A stretch of DNA of 64,000 nucleotides from an uncultured Roseibium sp. (GTDB lineage Bacteria; Pseudomonadota; Alphaproteobacteria; Rhizobiales; Stappiaceae): contig NZ_CANMFD010000005.1 of assembly GCF_947496995.1 (NCBI RefSeq), positions 124,001 to 188,000 on the forward strand, read 5' to 3'. Shown here piece after piece: positions 16,698 through 24,168 of this stretch; positions within the stretch are counted from its first letter, which is position 1, and every line of letters starts with the position of its first letter. Both the position numbers and the translations under genes were made by a program. The notes under the pieces were generated by a model. The model was not told where the DNA came from, made no database searches, and saw nothing but the letters and a program-made list of their open reading frames with translations.

Positions 16698-17579
16698 CTA
16701 TTTTGCTCTATTATTTAGAATTCTGAGAATGGCCGTGCGTTTATAGTTGAGAAAGAGCCAGTCAGAAATCCTTTGTTCAGCAACAGAACGGTACAGAATA
16801 GCTTTCCAAGAGTTTACACCGTCATCTTCTGCCGCAGTGTTATACAAGTTGATTAAATATTCGTTGAACTGCTTGTTGTTGCTGCAGTAGTCGTCAAAAA
16901 GTGGCAGAGTCCTCCTAGGAGTGTCCCTTATTTTGGACCATTTTTTTGCAGCAAATTCTAAGAAGCTCGTCCTTAATAAGACATTCTTAACGTGAAAATC
17001 CAAGTTAATGTAATGCGGATTCGAAGTGTGGAGTAAGTATTGAATTTTAAATCTTGGTGGACGGGCGCTAGGGTCAAATTCAAGTCTTATAAGAGGTATA
17101 GATAATACGCTGTCGTAGAATGGATGAAGAACACGTGCTCCAGTGCAGTGATCTATTGTCCTATCCCCTCGCTTTTGGTTGCAATCGCAGGCAGGGACCA
17201 AGTTATACGGCAATAAAGCGTAATCAGAGTACTTCTTCTTTGGAAGAAAGTGATCCAGCGTTGTGGGAAAATAACCGCCACACATAGGGCAGGTCTCCCC
17301 TGCCTCAGAATTTCTTTGCTCTCCAATATAGGACAAGCAGTTAGGCGGATTATCGTATAGATAGACTAATTCGTCCTTTTCTTCTTTTGAATTTTTTGAT
17401 TCAAAAATGATATTTGGGCTTCCAGAGCAGGAGTCATAATACTTTTCAATTCTTTCGGCGCGAAGAGAGAACTTTAGGAGCTTGGGATATGATTTCAACT
17501 TGCTATTCGTGCAAGCCTCTTTAATATAATCAGTTCTTGGGTCTATTGGTTTGTCAATATTCTTCATTTTTATTAACAA
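16698..17579 (-). CDS. HNH endonuclease, PtuB-like (Septu-type defence)
   Basis: The protein is 293 residues (an ATG at 17567 would give 289). An HNH/zinc-finger nuclease core is clear: C97-P-M-C100-G-G, T-L-D109-H110-F-L-P-K, then N126-L-V-P-A-C131-D-C133-N134-Q-K. This resembles PtuB of Septu systems and the HNH effectors of some retrons. The spacing of the second Cys pair is C-x-C rather than the common C-x2-C. The gene overlaps the 3' end of the ATPase gene, so the two are coupled. Base use is markedly AT-rich compared with the chromosome, suggesting transfer. No reverse transcriptase is present, so a retron is unlikely. Confidence 0.75.
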   Translation of the reverse strand: MLIKMKNIDKPIDPRTDYIKEACTNSKLKSYPKLLKFSLRAERIEKYYDSCSGSPNIIFESKNSKEEKDELVYLYDNPPNCLSYIGEQRNSEAGETCPMCGGYFPTTLDHFLPKKKYSDYALLPYNLVPACDCNQKRGDRTIDHCTGARVLHPFYDSVLSIPLIRLEFDPSARPPRFKIQYLLHTSNPHYINLDFHVKNVLLRTSFLEFAAKKWSKIRDTPRRTLPLFDDYCSNNKQFNEYLINLYNTAAEDDGVNSWKAILYRSVAEQRISDWLFLNYKRTAILRILNNRAK

Positions 17580-19197
17580 GTTTAGAAATCAAATCTTCAG
17601 AGGCGACCGAGCGGAGAATCTTCTCAATTGGCTCGCCGTGGTCATCAAAGCTTTCAGCATACTCTAAAGCCCGTCTGCGAGTTGTGGCCAATTCATCTTC
17701 CCCGAACACGAATAGCGAGAGCATTCCGATGTCGGCGCCGAATGTTTTCATGCGTGGCTTTTGTATTTCTACCCGTTTTTCAAATTCGTTTCGAATAATA
17801 TGAACCATATTCTCTTCCACACATCGTACCACGTAAGCAGAGTGAGTAGCGATGACTGAGATTGATCCGGAAAGTTCGCAAATCTTATGCAGAGAGCCCA
17901 TTAAAGCATCAATGTATTGAGGGTGTAGAAACACCTCTGGTTCGTCAAAGAGTAATAAAGATCCATTTTCAACACTTTCTGCCGAATAGGTGCAAAAACG
18001 TACATAGGCTTCTTCTCCAGAACTTAAGTCATCAGGGGTATCGTGAAAAATACCTTTCGTTGCATCTATATTTTCGACTAATTCTTCCGGAGTTGTTTCG
18101 ACTATGTTTTCTGATTTTGTTTGGAAGATAAGACTGTCTGAATTAAAGTATGGCGTTTGGATGGAGAGAATATTTATTGGTCCATAGTGATTGTGTAGTA
18201 TACAGATCGGCCTCTTTGAACCCGATTCTTTGAGAGACTGCTTTAGTATTTCAAAGCGGCTCTGATCAGCGATAAGTCTTCTATTGCTTATCAAATCAAG
18301 GATAATTTCGGCTACACTTGTGGACGATGTAGCGTCGTCGTGTGCAAGACTTAGCACCCTATAACCTGAGGTTCGGCGCTTCAGTGTCTGGATAGGAAAA
18401 ATCTTCGAAGCTCGAGTTCCAGAATAAAAAGCGACAACTCTGCTTGGGTGAAAATTACCAGTCCAGCTTCCGAACGAACTATCAAGCGCCTGTTTTGCAA
18501 TATGCCTTAACGTTTGACTTTTTCCGCAACCATTCTTTCCTATTAGAACTACGATGCGTCTGCCGAGATCGTGTGTGCGACCAAACTGGAAGAAAAAAGA
18601 ATAGTCTCTTCCGTCTTCTATCTCAAAATGACACGTAAATTCAGGTTCGGCTGTATCTATCGCCCTTCTTTCGTTTTCTTTTATTATTTCAATGCCATTC
18701 TCTAAAAGAAAACGCTGCTCAGTGCTTCTAATTAAGTTCTTTTTTATTCTGTTGCGGTGTCTAAGATTCTTTAATTTGCTATTGTTTGGTCCGTATTCTT
18801 GTGTGACTATCAGGTCATTGATTGATAGAAGAAGTTCGATTGCTTGAGAGGTATCCATTTCTTCAAGCAAATTTCGATAGGTGTCCGCACGCGTTGCCAT
18901 AGTGATAAAGGTAAACTTGAACTCAGCAGACTCGACCTCAACAAATGGGCGGTCAGCGAAGTTCTCATTAATTTGTTGAATGACATCAGAGAATTTCACT
19001 ATTCCAGAACCACTTTTGGGTTCAAAATGAATGGTTAGCGGACCAAATTCATGTCGGCGCCTTCCAAAATAGGCATAGCAAGTCTGGTCGTCTCTAAGAA
19101 TAATTAAAGTGTAATTTCGACCACGAAACTCATTCTCTGCATAGCCATAAATTTTGTCGCGACTCTCCGTAGAGATGAAAACCGAAGATTTAGCCAT
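17554..19197 (-). CDS. AAA/ABC-type ATPase, PtuA-like (Septu-type defence)
   Basis: The protein is 547 residues. The C-terminal two thirds form an SMC/ABC-like ATPase: Walker A GKNGCGKS (220-227), signature LSSGE (391-395), Walker B SLLLFDEP (413-420) and switch His in ATHS (His452). The first 210 residues precede the Walker A and match no domain I know; PtuA proteins usually have Walker A near the N-terminus. The gene overlaps the HNH gene by 26 bp. Together they look like a Septu-like anti-phage pair in which the ATPase controls the nuclease, but this is inference from domains and context. It is AT-rich. Confidence 0.72.
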   Translation of the reverse strand: MAKSSVFISTESRDKIYGYAENEFRGRNYTLIILRDDQTCYAYFGRRRHEFGPLTIHFEPKSGSGIVKFSDVIQQINENFADRPFVEVESAEFKFTFITMATRADTYRNLLEEMDTSQAIELLLSINDLIVTQEYGPNNSKLKNLRHRNRIKKNLIRSTEQRFLLENGIEIIKENERRAIDTAEPEFTCHFEIEDGRDYSFFFQFGRTHDLGRRIVVLIGKNGCGKSQTLRHIAKQALDSSFGSWTGNFHPSRVVAFYSGTRASKIFPIQTLKRRTSGYRVLSLAHDDATSSTSVAEIILDLISNRRLIADQSRFEILKQSLKESGSKRPICILHNHYGPINILSIQTPYFNSDSLIFQTKSENIVETTPEELVENIDATKGIFHDTPDDLSSGEEAYVRFCTYSAESVENGSLLLFDEPEVFLHPQYIDALMGSLHKICELSGSISVIATHSAYVVRCVEENMVHIIRNEFEKRVEIQKPRMKTFGADIGMLSLFVFGEDELATTRRRALEYAESFDDHGEPIEKILRSVASEDLISKLVNKNEEY

Positions 19198-19256
19198 ATT
19201 TATTTGTTAGTTCCTGTAACAAGAGCAGGATTTGAAGACTTCTTCGCCAAATATTT

Positions 19257-20321
19257 TTAGGTTTGTGAGTTTTCAGTTTGCTGATGAATGAGTCCATCAG
19301 CTTTCAGTCGATCCAACGCTGCCGTGACTGCTGCTCTCGGAAAACTGTCCCGCTTATGGTCGTTCCATGCCTCCAATGCTTCTGACATTTCTGGCTGGGT
19401 CGTAATGCCCTCGGATACAGATAGGAAGTGAACGCTCGACAGTAGCTCCATACCGTAGGGCGTTTCATAGCCATCGATCAGAAGTGAAAGCTTTGAGACT
19501 ATGTGGCTTGTATCGATGCCTTTCGATTTCAAAAACTCGTCGGCAGCAGCATAAGTTGCTGGTGTTACGACTACGGTTTTTTCCTCGCTGCTATAACCAT
19601 GGATATAGCGTTTGTTCTCCATCGCTTTGAAAGCGTTGTGCAGTGTTTCGGAGTATGGTCCGAACTGTTGTTTTGAGAACTTCAGCCCAAAGTCGCTCCC
19701 AAAGACCTGAAGGAAGTATGCAAGTTTTTGCGCGGTAAGGCGCGTGAGGTGGCCGCCGAAAAATTTCTCAAGTTCAGCAAACGCTACCATCATCGTTGCA
19801 CGTCCCACAGTTAAATCATTAGGGACGGACACCTGCTCCGGTTTCATTGTGTCAGCCACGGGGGCAAACACGACGAACTTCACCTCAGGTAGTTCTGAAA
19901 GGCTCTGCTCGATAAGAGGTCTAACCTCCGACCAATCCAAACCACCATTGCCGCACCCCAGCGGCGGCAGTGCGACTGACTGGATTCCAAGCGCCCTGAC
20001 TTGGCATACAAAATCTTTCAATCCATCCTGAACATATTCGATTTTGGATTTTGCTCGCCAATGCTGTTTGGTTGGAAAATTGATTAGGTATCGATGTTTT
20101 CCATCGCCGAGAAAGTCGTTGTTCTCAAAAACAAACATGCGCCCCGGCGAAATTTTGTTTTCGTCGCAGAGCTTTTTGTATGCCTTGAAGTTTTCTGGCC
20201 AGCGCCGTTTGAATTCCAACGCTACGCCTTTGCCCATCACACCAACGCAGTTGACTGTGTTCACAATCGCCTCGGTAGGCTCTTCGAACATGTCGCCGTT
20301 TTTATATTCGATGGTCATCAT
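19257..20321 (-). CDS. darG: DarG: macro-domain antitoxin of the DarTG system
   Basis: The protein is 354 residues. The N-terminal macro domain (about 1-155) shows AIVNTVNCVGVMGKGVALEFK (19-38), NFPTKQHWRAKS (81-92, with Lys85 at the place of the DarG catalytic lysine) and PPLGCGNGGLDW (119-130). The C-terminal 190 residues match the extra domain of longer DarG proteins, which binds and blocks DarT. DarG removes ADP-ribose from thymidine in DNA. It directly follows darT (TGA then ATG, no gap), and either of the first two Met codons may be the start. Confidence 0.9.
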   Translation of the reverse strand: MMTIEYKNGDMFEEPTEAIVNTVNCVGVMGKGVALEFKRRWPENFKAYKKLCDENKISPGRMFVFENNDFLGDGKHRYLINFPTKQHWRAKSKIEYVQDGLKDFVCQVRALGIQSVALPPLGCGNGGLDWSEVRPLIEQSLSELPEVKFVVFAPVADTMKPEQVSVPNDLTVGRATMMVAFAELEKFFGGHLTRLTAQKLAYFLQVFGSDFGLKFSKQQFGPYSETLHNAFKAMENKRYIHGYSSEEKTVVVTPATYAAADEFLKSKGIDTSHIVSKLSLLIDGYETPYGMELLSSVHFLSVSEGITTQPEMSEALEAWNDHKRDSFPRAAVTAALDRLKADGLIHQQTENSQT

Positions 20322-21038
20322 TCAAAAATAACATCCGGGTTTGACATACACAGGGATGTTTGCACCTGACTCGTTGATCCAGCCTTGAACGGTTGCAAGG
20401 TGTGCGTCGTTTTTCAGTATGATGCACAAAACCTCATCCATACTCAAATAGTCCTTCACCATAAACTCTGCCATGCGACGTTTGCTGCGCATCTGGTGCT
20501 CTACCGGTTCATCGCGGTCGTGTTGCCATTTGCATACGCCGGTGTAGCCAATCTCTGTGATGATGGCTTTCTTTGGCGTATCGTCAAAAAGTGTCCACTG
20601 GATGTGTGTCGAGAGTTTTTCTGGCTGATTTTCGTAGACCGGCGGGATGCCAGAATTACAGGCGATATCAGTAAACCAGCAGGTGCGCCCGCCTTCAAAA
20701 AGAGTCGCAGGTTTCACGACAAGATATGCGACATCTTGCATCTGTGCAGTCCCAAGATCCTTACCTTCGGGATCTATCAGCCGAACATTTCCAGCGTGGA
20801 TCGTGTAAGCCATTTTTGTGACCGGCGAGAAATAGAAAGGCACAAAATCATTGACGTTCGAATTGCATGGTGTCGTGAACAGAGCTGTTCCGCGACGTTG
20901 TACAATGTCGTTGAATGATATCCGAAAGCCGGGCTGCATATCTTTATGATTTTTGGCAAAAGCCCTGCCATCCGCGAGATATCTCTGCAGATTTTGAAAA
21001 TACGTCATTCTAAAAAGAAAACGGTCGGGCACAGCCAA
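20322..21038 (-). CDS. darT: DarT: DNA thymidine ADP-ribosyltransferase toxin (DUF4433)
   Basis: The protein is 238 residues. It has the DarT N-terminal NAD-site region (FRMTYFQNLQRYLADG, residues 9-24), the VPFYFSP block (66-72) and KRRMAEFMVKD with Glu191 as the expected catalytic residue. DarT modifies thymidine in single-stranded DNA and blocks replication, including that of phages. The start is TTG at 21038 or GTG at 21032, because the ATG at 21008 would leave the NAD motif without its first strand. Many DarT proteins have His in the first motif; here it is Arg10. Confidence 0.87.
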   Translation of the reverse strand: MAVPDRFLFRMTYFQNLQRYLADGRAFAKNHKDMQPGFRISFNDIVQRRGTALFTTPCNSNVNDFVPFYFSPVTKMAYTIHAGNVRLIDPEGKDLGTAQMQDVAYLVVKPATLFEGGRTCWFTDIACNSGIPPVYENQPEKLSTHIQWTLFDDTPKKAIITEIGYTGVCKWQHDRDEPVEHQMRSKRRMAEFMVKDYLSMDEVLCIILKNDAHLATVQGWINESGANIPVYVKPGCYF

Positions 21039-21147
21039 ATATCGCCTTTGATCTTAGATGCTATCCGGTAGCATCAACGAAAAATTGTGTCTACGCTTCC
21101 GACCTCCGCTTGACTACAGATGCAGCTAAGTCGCTGAATCATTTGAC

Positions 21148-21189
21148 TTTTGCCAAATTACGCTTATTTTCAGACGGGATTTGGCAAAA
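21148..21189. promoter_or_regulatory. Inverted repeat upstream of darTG, candidate operator
   Basis: Perfect 11-bp arms TTTTGCCAAAT and ATTTGGCAAAA are 20 nt apart, 110-150 bp before the darT start. The symmetry and place suit a regulator site for the toxin-antitoxin operon. No DNA-binding domain is evident in DarT or DarG, so the binder is unknown. Confidence 0.45.
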
Positions 21190-21303
21190 ATGAATGATAT
21201 CAATAGGTTGTATTGTGTTCGGGGTCATGGATGGCAATAGGCTGTTTTGGCGTCATATCACTTTGGCTGCGCTGGTGAATTTCCAACGAAATCGCTCAAA
21301 TCG

Positions 21304-21359
21304 GTGGGACACTGATCCCGAAAAATAGCGGAAACAGTGGGACAATTTCCTGTCCCACT
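21304..21359. repeat. GTGGGACA repeats at the island right end
   Basis: GTGGGACA occurs at 21304-21311 and 21337-21344, and inverted at 21351-21358. The last two form a perfect 9-bp hairpin (AGTGGGACA, ATTTCC loop, TGTCCCACT). The same motif pair lies next to the left att copy. Recombinase arm sites are the likely role. Confidence 0.6.
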
Positions 21360-21395
21360 TTGAGCTAAGTCCTTGTATTAATTAAATGCGCGTGG

Positions 21396-21412
21396 TCCGG
21401 CGGGGGGCACCA
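21396..21412 (+). repeat. attR-like copy of the tRNA-Leu 3' end
   Basis: These 17 bases repeat the tRNA-Leu 3' end (15247-15263) exactly and in the same orientation. No other part of a tRNA precedes them. They mark the right boundary of the 6.1-kb island, after which GC-rich chromosomal sequence resumes. Confidence 0.85.
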
Positions 21413-21420
21413 TTATTCCG

Positions 21421-21489
21421 GCGCTATCGCCCTTCGGGCTACTTGAGCGCTGGGTTTCGCGCCACTGCCCTCCGGGCAGTTCGAGCGCG
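21421..21489. repeat. Two tandem imperfect 31-bp palindromic units
   Basis: Units at 21421-21451 and 21459-21489 share about two thirds of their bases. Each can fold through outer GCGC arms and an inner GCCC/GGGC stem with a short loop. They lie directly outside the right att copy, so before integration they would have stood about 10 bp after tRNA-Leu. They may be intergenic palindromic repeats or the original terminator region of the tRNA. Confidence 0.5.
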
Positions 21490-21581
21490 CGAATGACCAA
21501 AACCGGCTCAATTCCAGCTCCATGTTCCTTTCAGAAAATCGTCAGGTGACTTTTTCCGCCGCGCCCGCTATGGGAAGCGCC

Positions 21582-22160
21582 ATGATCAGACGTCTTTATG
21601 ACTGGACCTTGTCCCTTGCCGCCGGACCGCGTGCGCCTGTTGCGCTGGGGTCGGTCTCCTTTATCGAAAGCTCGGTGTTTCCGATCCCGCCGGATCTCCT
21701 GCTGATCCCCATGGTGATCGCGCGGCGGGAGCGGGCGTGGTGGTATGCCGCCCTGTGCACCCTCACGTCGGTTCTGGGCGGTATTCTGGGCTATCTGATC
21801 GGCATGTTCCTGTTCGAGCAGGTGGCCGTGCCGGTGCTGACCTTCTACGGCAAGATGGACTGGCTGAGCGAATTCACGGCGGTCTTCAACCAGTATGGCT
21901 GGTGGTTCGTGTTTATCGCCGGGCTGACACCGTTTCCCTACAAGGTGATCACCATCGCCTCCGGGGTCGCCGGGCTCAGCCTGCCGGTGTTCATCTTCGC
22001 CAGCATCGTCTCGCGGGGACTGCGGTTTTTCGCCGTCGCCGCGTTGCTGTATCTGTTCGGCCCGCCCATCAAGACCTTCATCGAAAAGCGCCTCGGTCTC
22101 ATGTTCACCTTGTTCGTGGTGCTGCTGGTCGGCGGGTTCATACTGCTTCGCTATATCTGA
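21582..22160 (+). CDS. DedA/YqaA-like VTT-domain membrane protein
   Basis: From the ATG at 21582 (MIRRLYDWTL) the protein has 192 residues; an in-frame start at 21522 would add 20 residues lacking conserved features. It has several membrane helices and the VTT/SNARE-associated pattern SFIESSVFPIPPDLLLIPM and GLTPFPYKVITIASG, with the conserved Glu, Pro and Lys. The YqaA branch of the DedA superfamily probably moves lipids or supports membrane energy state; the substrate is unproven. It is followed 15 bp later by dsbB and is probably co-transcribed with it. Confidence 0.85.
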   Translation: MIRRLYDWTLSLAAGPRAPVALGSVSFIESSVFPIPPDLLLIPMVIARRERAWWYAALCTLTSVLGGILGYLIGMFLFEQVAVPVLTFYGKMDWLSEFTAVFNQYGWWFVFIAGLTPFPYKVITIASGVAGLSLPVFIFASIVSRGLRFFAVAALLYLFGPPIKTFIEKRLGLMFTLFVVLLVGGFILLRYI

Positions 22161-22175
22161 ATTCAGGAGGGCACG

Positions 22176-22700
22176 ATGTCCGCAGAGCGACTGGCGAGAA
22201 ACTTGACGGGACTGGCGCTGATCGGCGGACTGGCGGTTATTTCGACGGCCTGGGGTTTTCAGCTGATCGGTGGCTATGTGCCCTGCAAACTCTGCCTGGA
22301 ACAGCGGTTTCCCTTTTATGCCGGCCTGCCCCTGCTGGCCGTGGCGTTGACGCTGATGGGCCGGGAGAAGCGGGGGCTTGCGATGCTGCTCCTGCTGGCG
22401 GCTACGGCGGTGTTCGCCTATGGCGCGGGTCTCGGGGCCTATCAGGCCGGAGCGGAGTGGCAGTTCTGGGCGGGTCCCAGCGATTGCGGCGGCGGCAGCG
22501 CGGCTCCGGCGAAGGCCGCCGACATGCTGCAGGCGCTGCAGTCCACACGGGTGGTCAGTTGCACGGAAGCCAGCTGGCGGATGTTCGGTCTGTCCTTCGC
22601 GGGCTGGAATGCCGTCGCCTCTGGCGGGATTGCCCTGCTTGCGCTGATTTCGGCCGCGCTGTTGAAACGGCGCCCGAACAGGGTAAGTGTAGGGGCATGA
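22176..22700 (+). CDS. dsbB: Disulfide bond formation protein DsbB
   Basis: DsbB reoxidises DsbA and passes electrons to quinone. The protein is 174 residues with four membrane helices. The first periplasmic pair is C37-K-L-C40 (VPCKLCLEQR) and the second is Cys104 and Cys129 in the second loop. The stop overlaps the ATG of the next small gene as ATGA, showing coupling. A ribosome-binding sequence (CAGGAGGG) lies before the start. Confidence 0.9.
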   Translation: MSAERLARNLTGLALIGGLAVISTAWGFQLIGGYVPCKLCLEQRFPFYAGLPLLAVALTLMGREKRGLAMLLLLAATAVFAYGAGLGAYQAGAEWQFWAGPSDCGGGSAAPAKAADMLQALQSTRVVSCTEASWRMFGLSFAGWNAVASGGIALLALISAALLKRRPNRVSVGA

Positions 22701-23005
22701 GCGGATCAGAGCATCACAACGACGGGCACATGAAAGACGGGCGTACGAAAGAAAAGCACCCGAAAGAAAAGCAGCGCGAAGAGGCGCTGCGGGTGCTGGA
22801 CCGGGTCGAGGCGGAAAGCGAAACCATCGGCGGGTCGACGTTCGTGCGCATGGCCGACCGGGCCAGGAACCACATGAGCGCCGCCGACAAGGACGCGGAC
22901 GACCTGGTCGAGGTCTGGGCGACGCGGGTCGGGCGCGGCCTGGGACTTGTTTTCGCGATAGGTCTGGCCGTTTATCTTTTTGTTACTTACGTATTAGGCC
23001 GATAA
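22697..23005 (+). CDS. Small single-span membrane protein, unknown
   Basis: The protein is 102 residues and starts within the dsbB stop (ATGA). The first 75 residues are very hydrophilic, rich in His, Lys and Glu (SEHHNDGHMKDGRTKEKHPKEKQREEAL), and one membrane helix (GLGLVFAIGLAVYLFVTYVLG) ends the protein. I do not recognise the family. Coupling to dsbB supports it as a real gene. The longer open frame starting at 21737 overlaps two real genes and is not used. Confidence 0.65.
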   Translation: MSGSEHHNDGHMKDGRTKEKHPKEKQREEALRVLDRVEAESETIGGSTFVRMADRARNHMSAADKDADDLVEVWATRVGRGLGLVFAIGLAVYLFVTYVLGR

Positions 23006-23029
23006 CGACAAGTTTGAGCGGCCAGAGGA

Positions 23030-23479
23030 ATGAGTATGGCGTCGATCCATCCGGTCAGCCGGAGTGACTGGTCCGAGCTGAAGGCTCCCGACCTTGGTGA
23101 TTTCGAAGCCATGGCGAGTGAAACGCTTGCCGGCCTTCCGGATGACCTTCTGCTGCGCTGCGGGCATGTCCAGATCAACATGGCGGAATATGCGCCGGAC
23201 GACGTTCTCGATGCGCTGTCCATCGAGGACCCGCATGATCTTCTGGGACTGTTTGAAGGAAACGGCCTGATCGACGGCGACGATGCGGCCGGGACCGGCC
23301 GGCTGCCCAACCGGATCTGGCTTTTCAGAAGGCCCATCCTGGATTACTGGGCGGCCATGGACGAGACGTTGGGAGATGTCGTCGCCCATGTGCTGATCCA
23401 TGAGATCGGCCACCATTTCGGGCTTTCTGATCAGGACATGGAACGCATCGAGGCCGCTGCGGATTGCGGCCTCGACTGA
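23030..23479 (+). CDS. Minimal zincin metallopeptidase-family protein
   Basis: The protein is 149 residues with HEIGHHFGLSD (124-134), the HExxH zinc motif followed by the third ligand region of the small DUF1025-type zincins. The family is short, widespread in bacteria and of unknown substrate. The N-terminal region (WSELKAPDLGDFEAMASETLAGLPDDL) matches the usual fold of the group. It lies 24 bp after the small membrane protein and may be the last gene of that operon. Confidence 0.82.
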   Translation: MSMASIHPVSRSDWSELKAPDLGDFEAMASETLAGLPDDLLLRCGHVQINMAEYAPDDVLDALSIEDPHDLLGLFEGNGLIDGDDAAGTGRLPNRIWLFRRPILDYWAAMDETLGDVVAHVLIHEIGHHFGLSDQDMERIEAAADCGLD

Positions 23480-23489
23480 ACTCTCGAAA

Positions 23490-23511
23490 AAGGCGCCTTA
23501 TTCGGCGCCTT
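23490..23511. terminator. Bidirectional hairpin between the zincin gene and ppa
   Basis: An 8-bp stem, AAGGCGCC and GGCGCCTT, holds a 6-nt loop between two convergent genes. It overlaps the last codons of ppa on the minus strand. The A-rich left flank and short T runs are only moderately terminator-like. Confidence 0.45.
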
Positions 23512-24037
23512 CCATGCGGGCGCGTTCGATCGACTCGGTGATCATCCGCTTGGCCGCTTCGGTTCCCTCGACACCGGTGATCTTCACCCATTTGCCGGGC
23601 TCGAGATCCTTGTAGTGCTCGAAGAAGTGCCTGACCTGGGCCATGGTGATGTCCGGCAGGTCGGAGATGTCGTTGATGTTGTCGTAGCGCTTGCTGAGCT
23701 TGTGAGTCGGCACGGCGATGATCTTCTCGTCCTGGCCGGACTCGTCTTCCATCAGGAGCACACCGATCGGGCGGCAGTTCATGATCGCACCCGGCACGAC
23801 CGGCCGCTGGTTGACGACGATCACGTCGATCGGGTCGCCATCGCCGCACAGGGTGTGCGGTACGAAGCCGTAATTGCCCGGATAGCGCATCGGGGTGTAG
23901 AGAAAGCGGTCGACGTACATCGCCCCGGCTTCCTTATCCATTTCGTATTTGATCGGTTCGCCGCCAACGGACACCTCGATGATGACGTTGACGTCTTCCG
24001 GCGGGTTCTTGCCAATCGGCACGGCGTCGATACGCAT
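23498..24037 (-). CDS. ppa: Inorganic pyrophosphatase (family I)
   Basis: The enzyme splits pyrophosphate in the cytoplasm with Mg2+. From the ATG at 24037 (MRIDAVPIG) it has 179 residues, normal for bacterial family I enzymes; the 24118 start lies upstream of a good AGGAGTG-type site and is not needed. Visible motifs are EMD near residue 30, the [20 protein letters not shown] block with the active-site Asp residues, and the [13 protein letters not shown] segment. It stands alone and is convergent with the zincin gene. Confidence 0.95.
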   Translation of the reverse strand: MRIDAVPIGKNPPEDVNVIIEVSVGGEPIKYEMDKEAGAMYVDRFLYTPMRYPGNYGFVPHTLCGDGDPIDVIVVNQRPVVPGAIMNCRPIGVLLMEDESGQDEKIIAVPTHKLSKRYDNINDISDLPDITMAQVRHFFEHYKDLEPGKWVKITGVEGTEAAKRMITESIERARMEGAE

Positions 24038-24168
24038 TGCACACTCCTGTTTTTCGTTGCAGGGTCTATCGCAATCCCGCCGGAGAAGTTCAAGTCCTTT
24101 ATTTTGCATTGCACCCAAAGGATGACTGTAGCTTTCTCCGGCAAGCCAATTCGTCCGGAGGAGTACAG

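Larger units (their letters stand above)
21039..21395. other. Right end of the island, upstream region of darT
   Basis: No gene is supported in these 357 bases. They hold the darT promoter region, an 11-bp inverted repeat (21148-21189) and three GTGGGACA motifs (21304-21358), then a short AT-rich run before the right att copy. Confidence 0.6.

Noticed and set aside
16698-19197. Retron with PtuAB-type effectors
   Set aside because: The ATPase and HNH genes would fit as effectors, but no reverse transcriptase or msr-msd-like RNA is present in the island.
21737-23005. Long 422-codon frame across yqaA-like and dsbB genes
   Set aside because: Only its last 102 codons (from 22697) look like a real gene; the rest is a shifted reading of two well-supported genes and is rich in Arg and Gly, as expected for a shadow frame.
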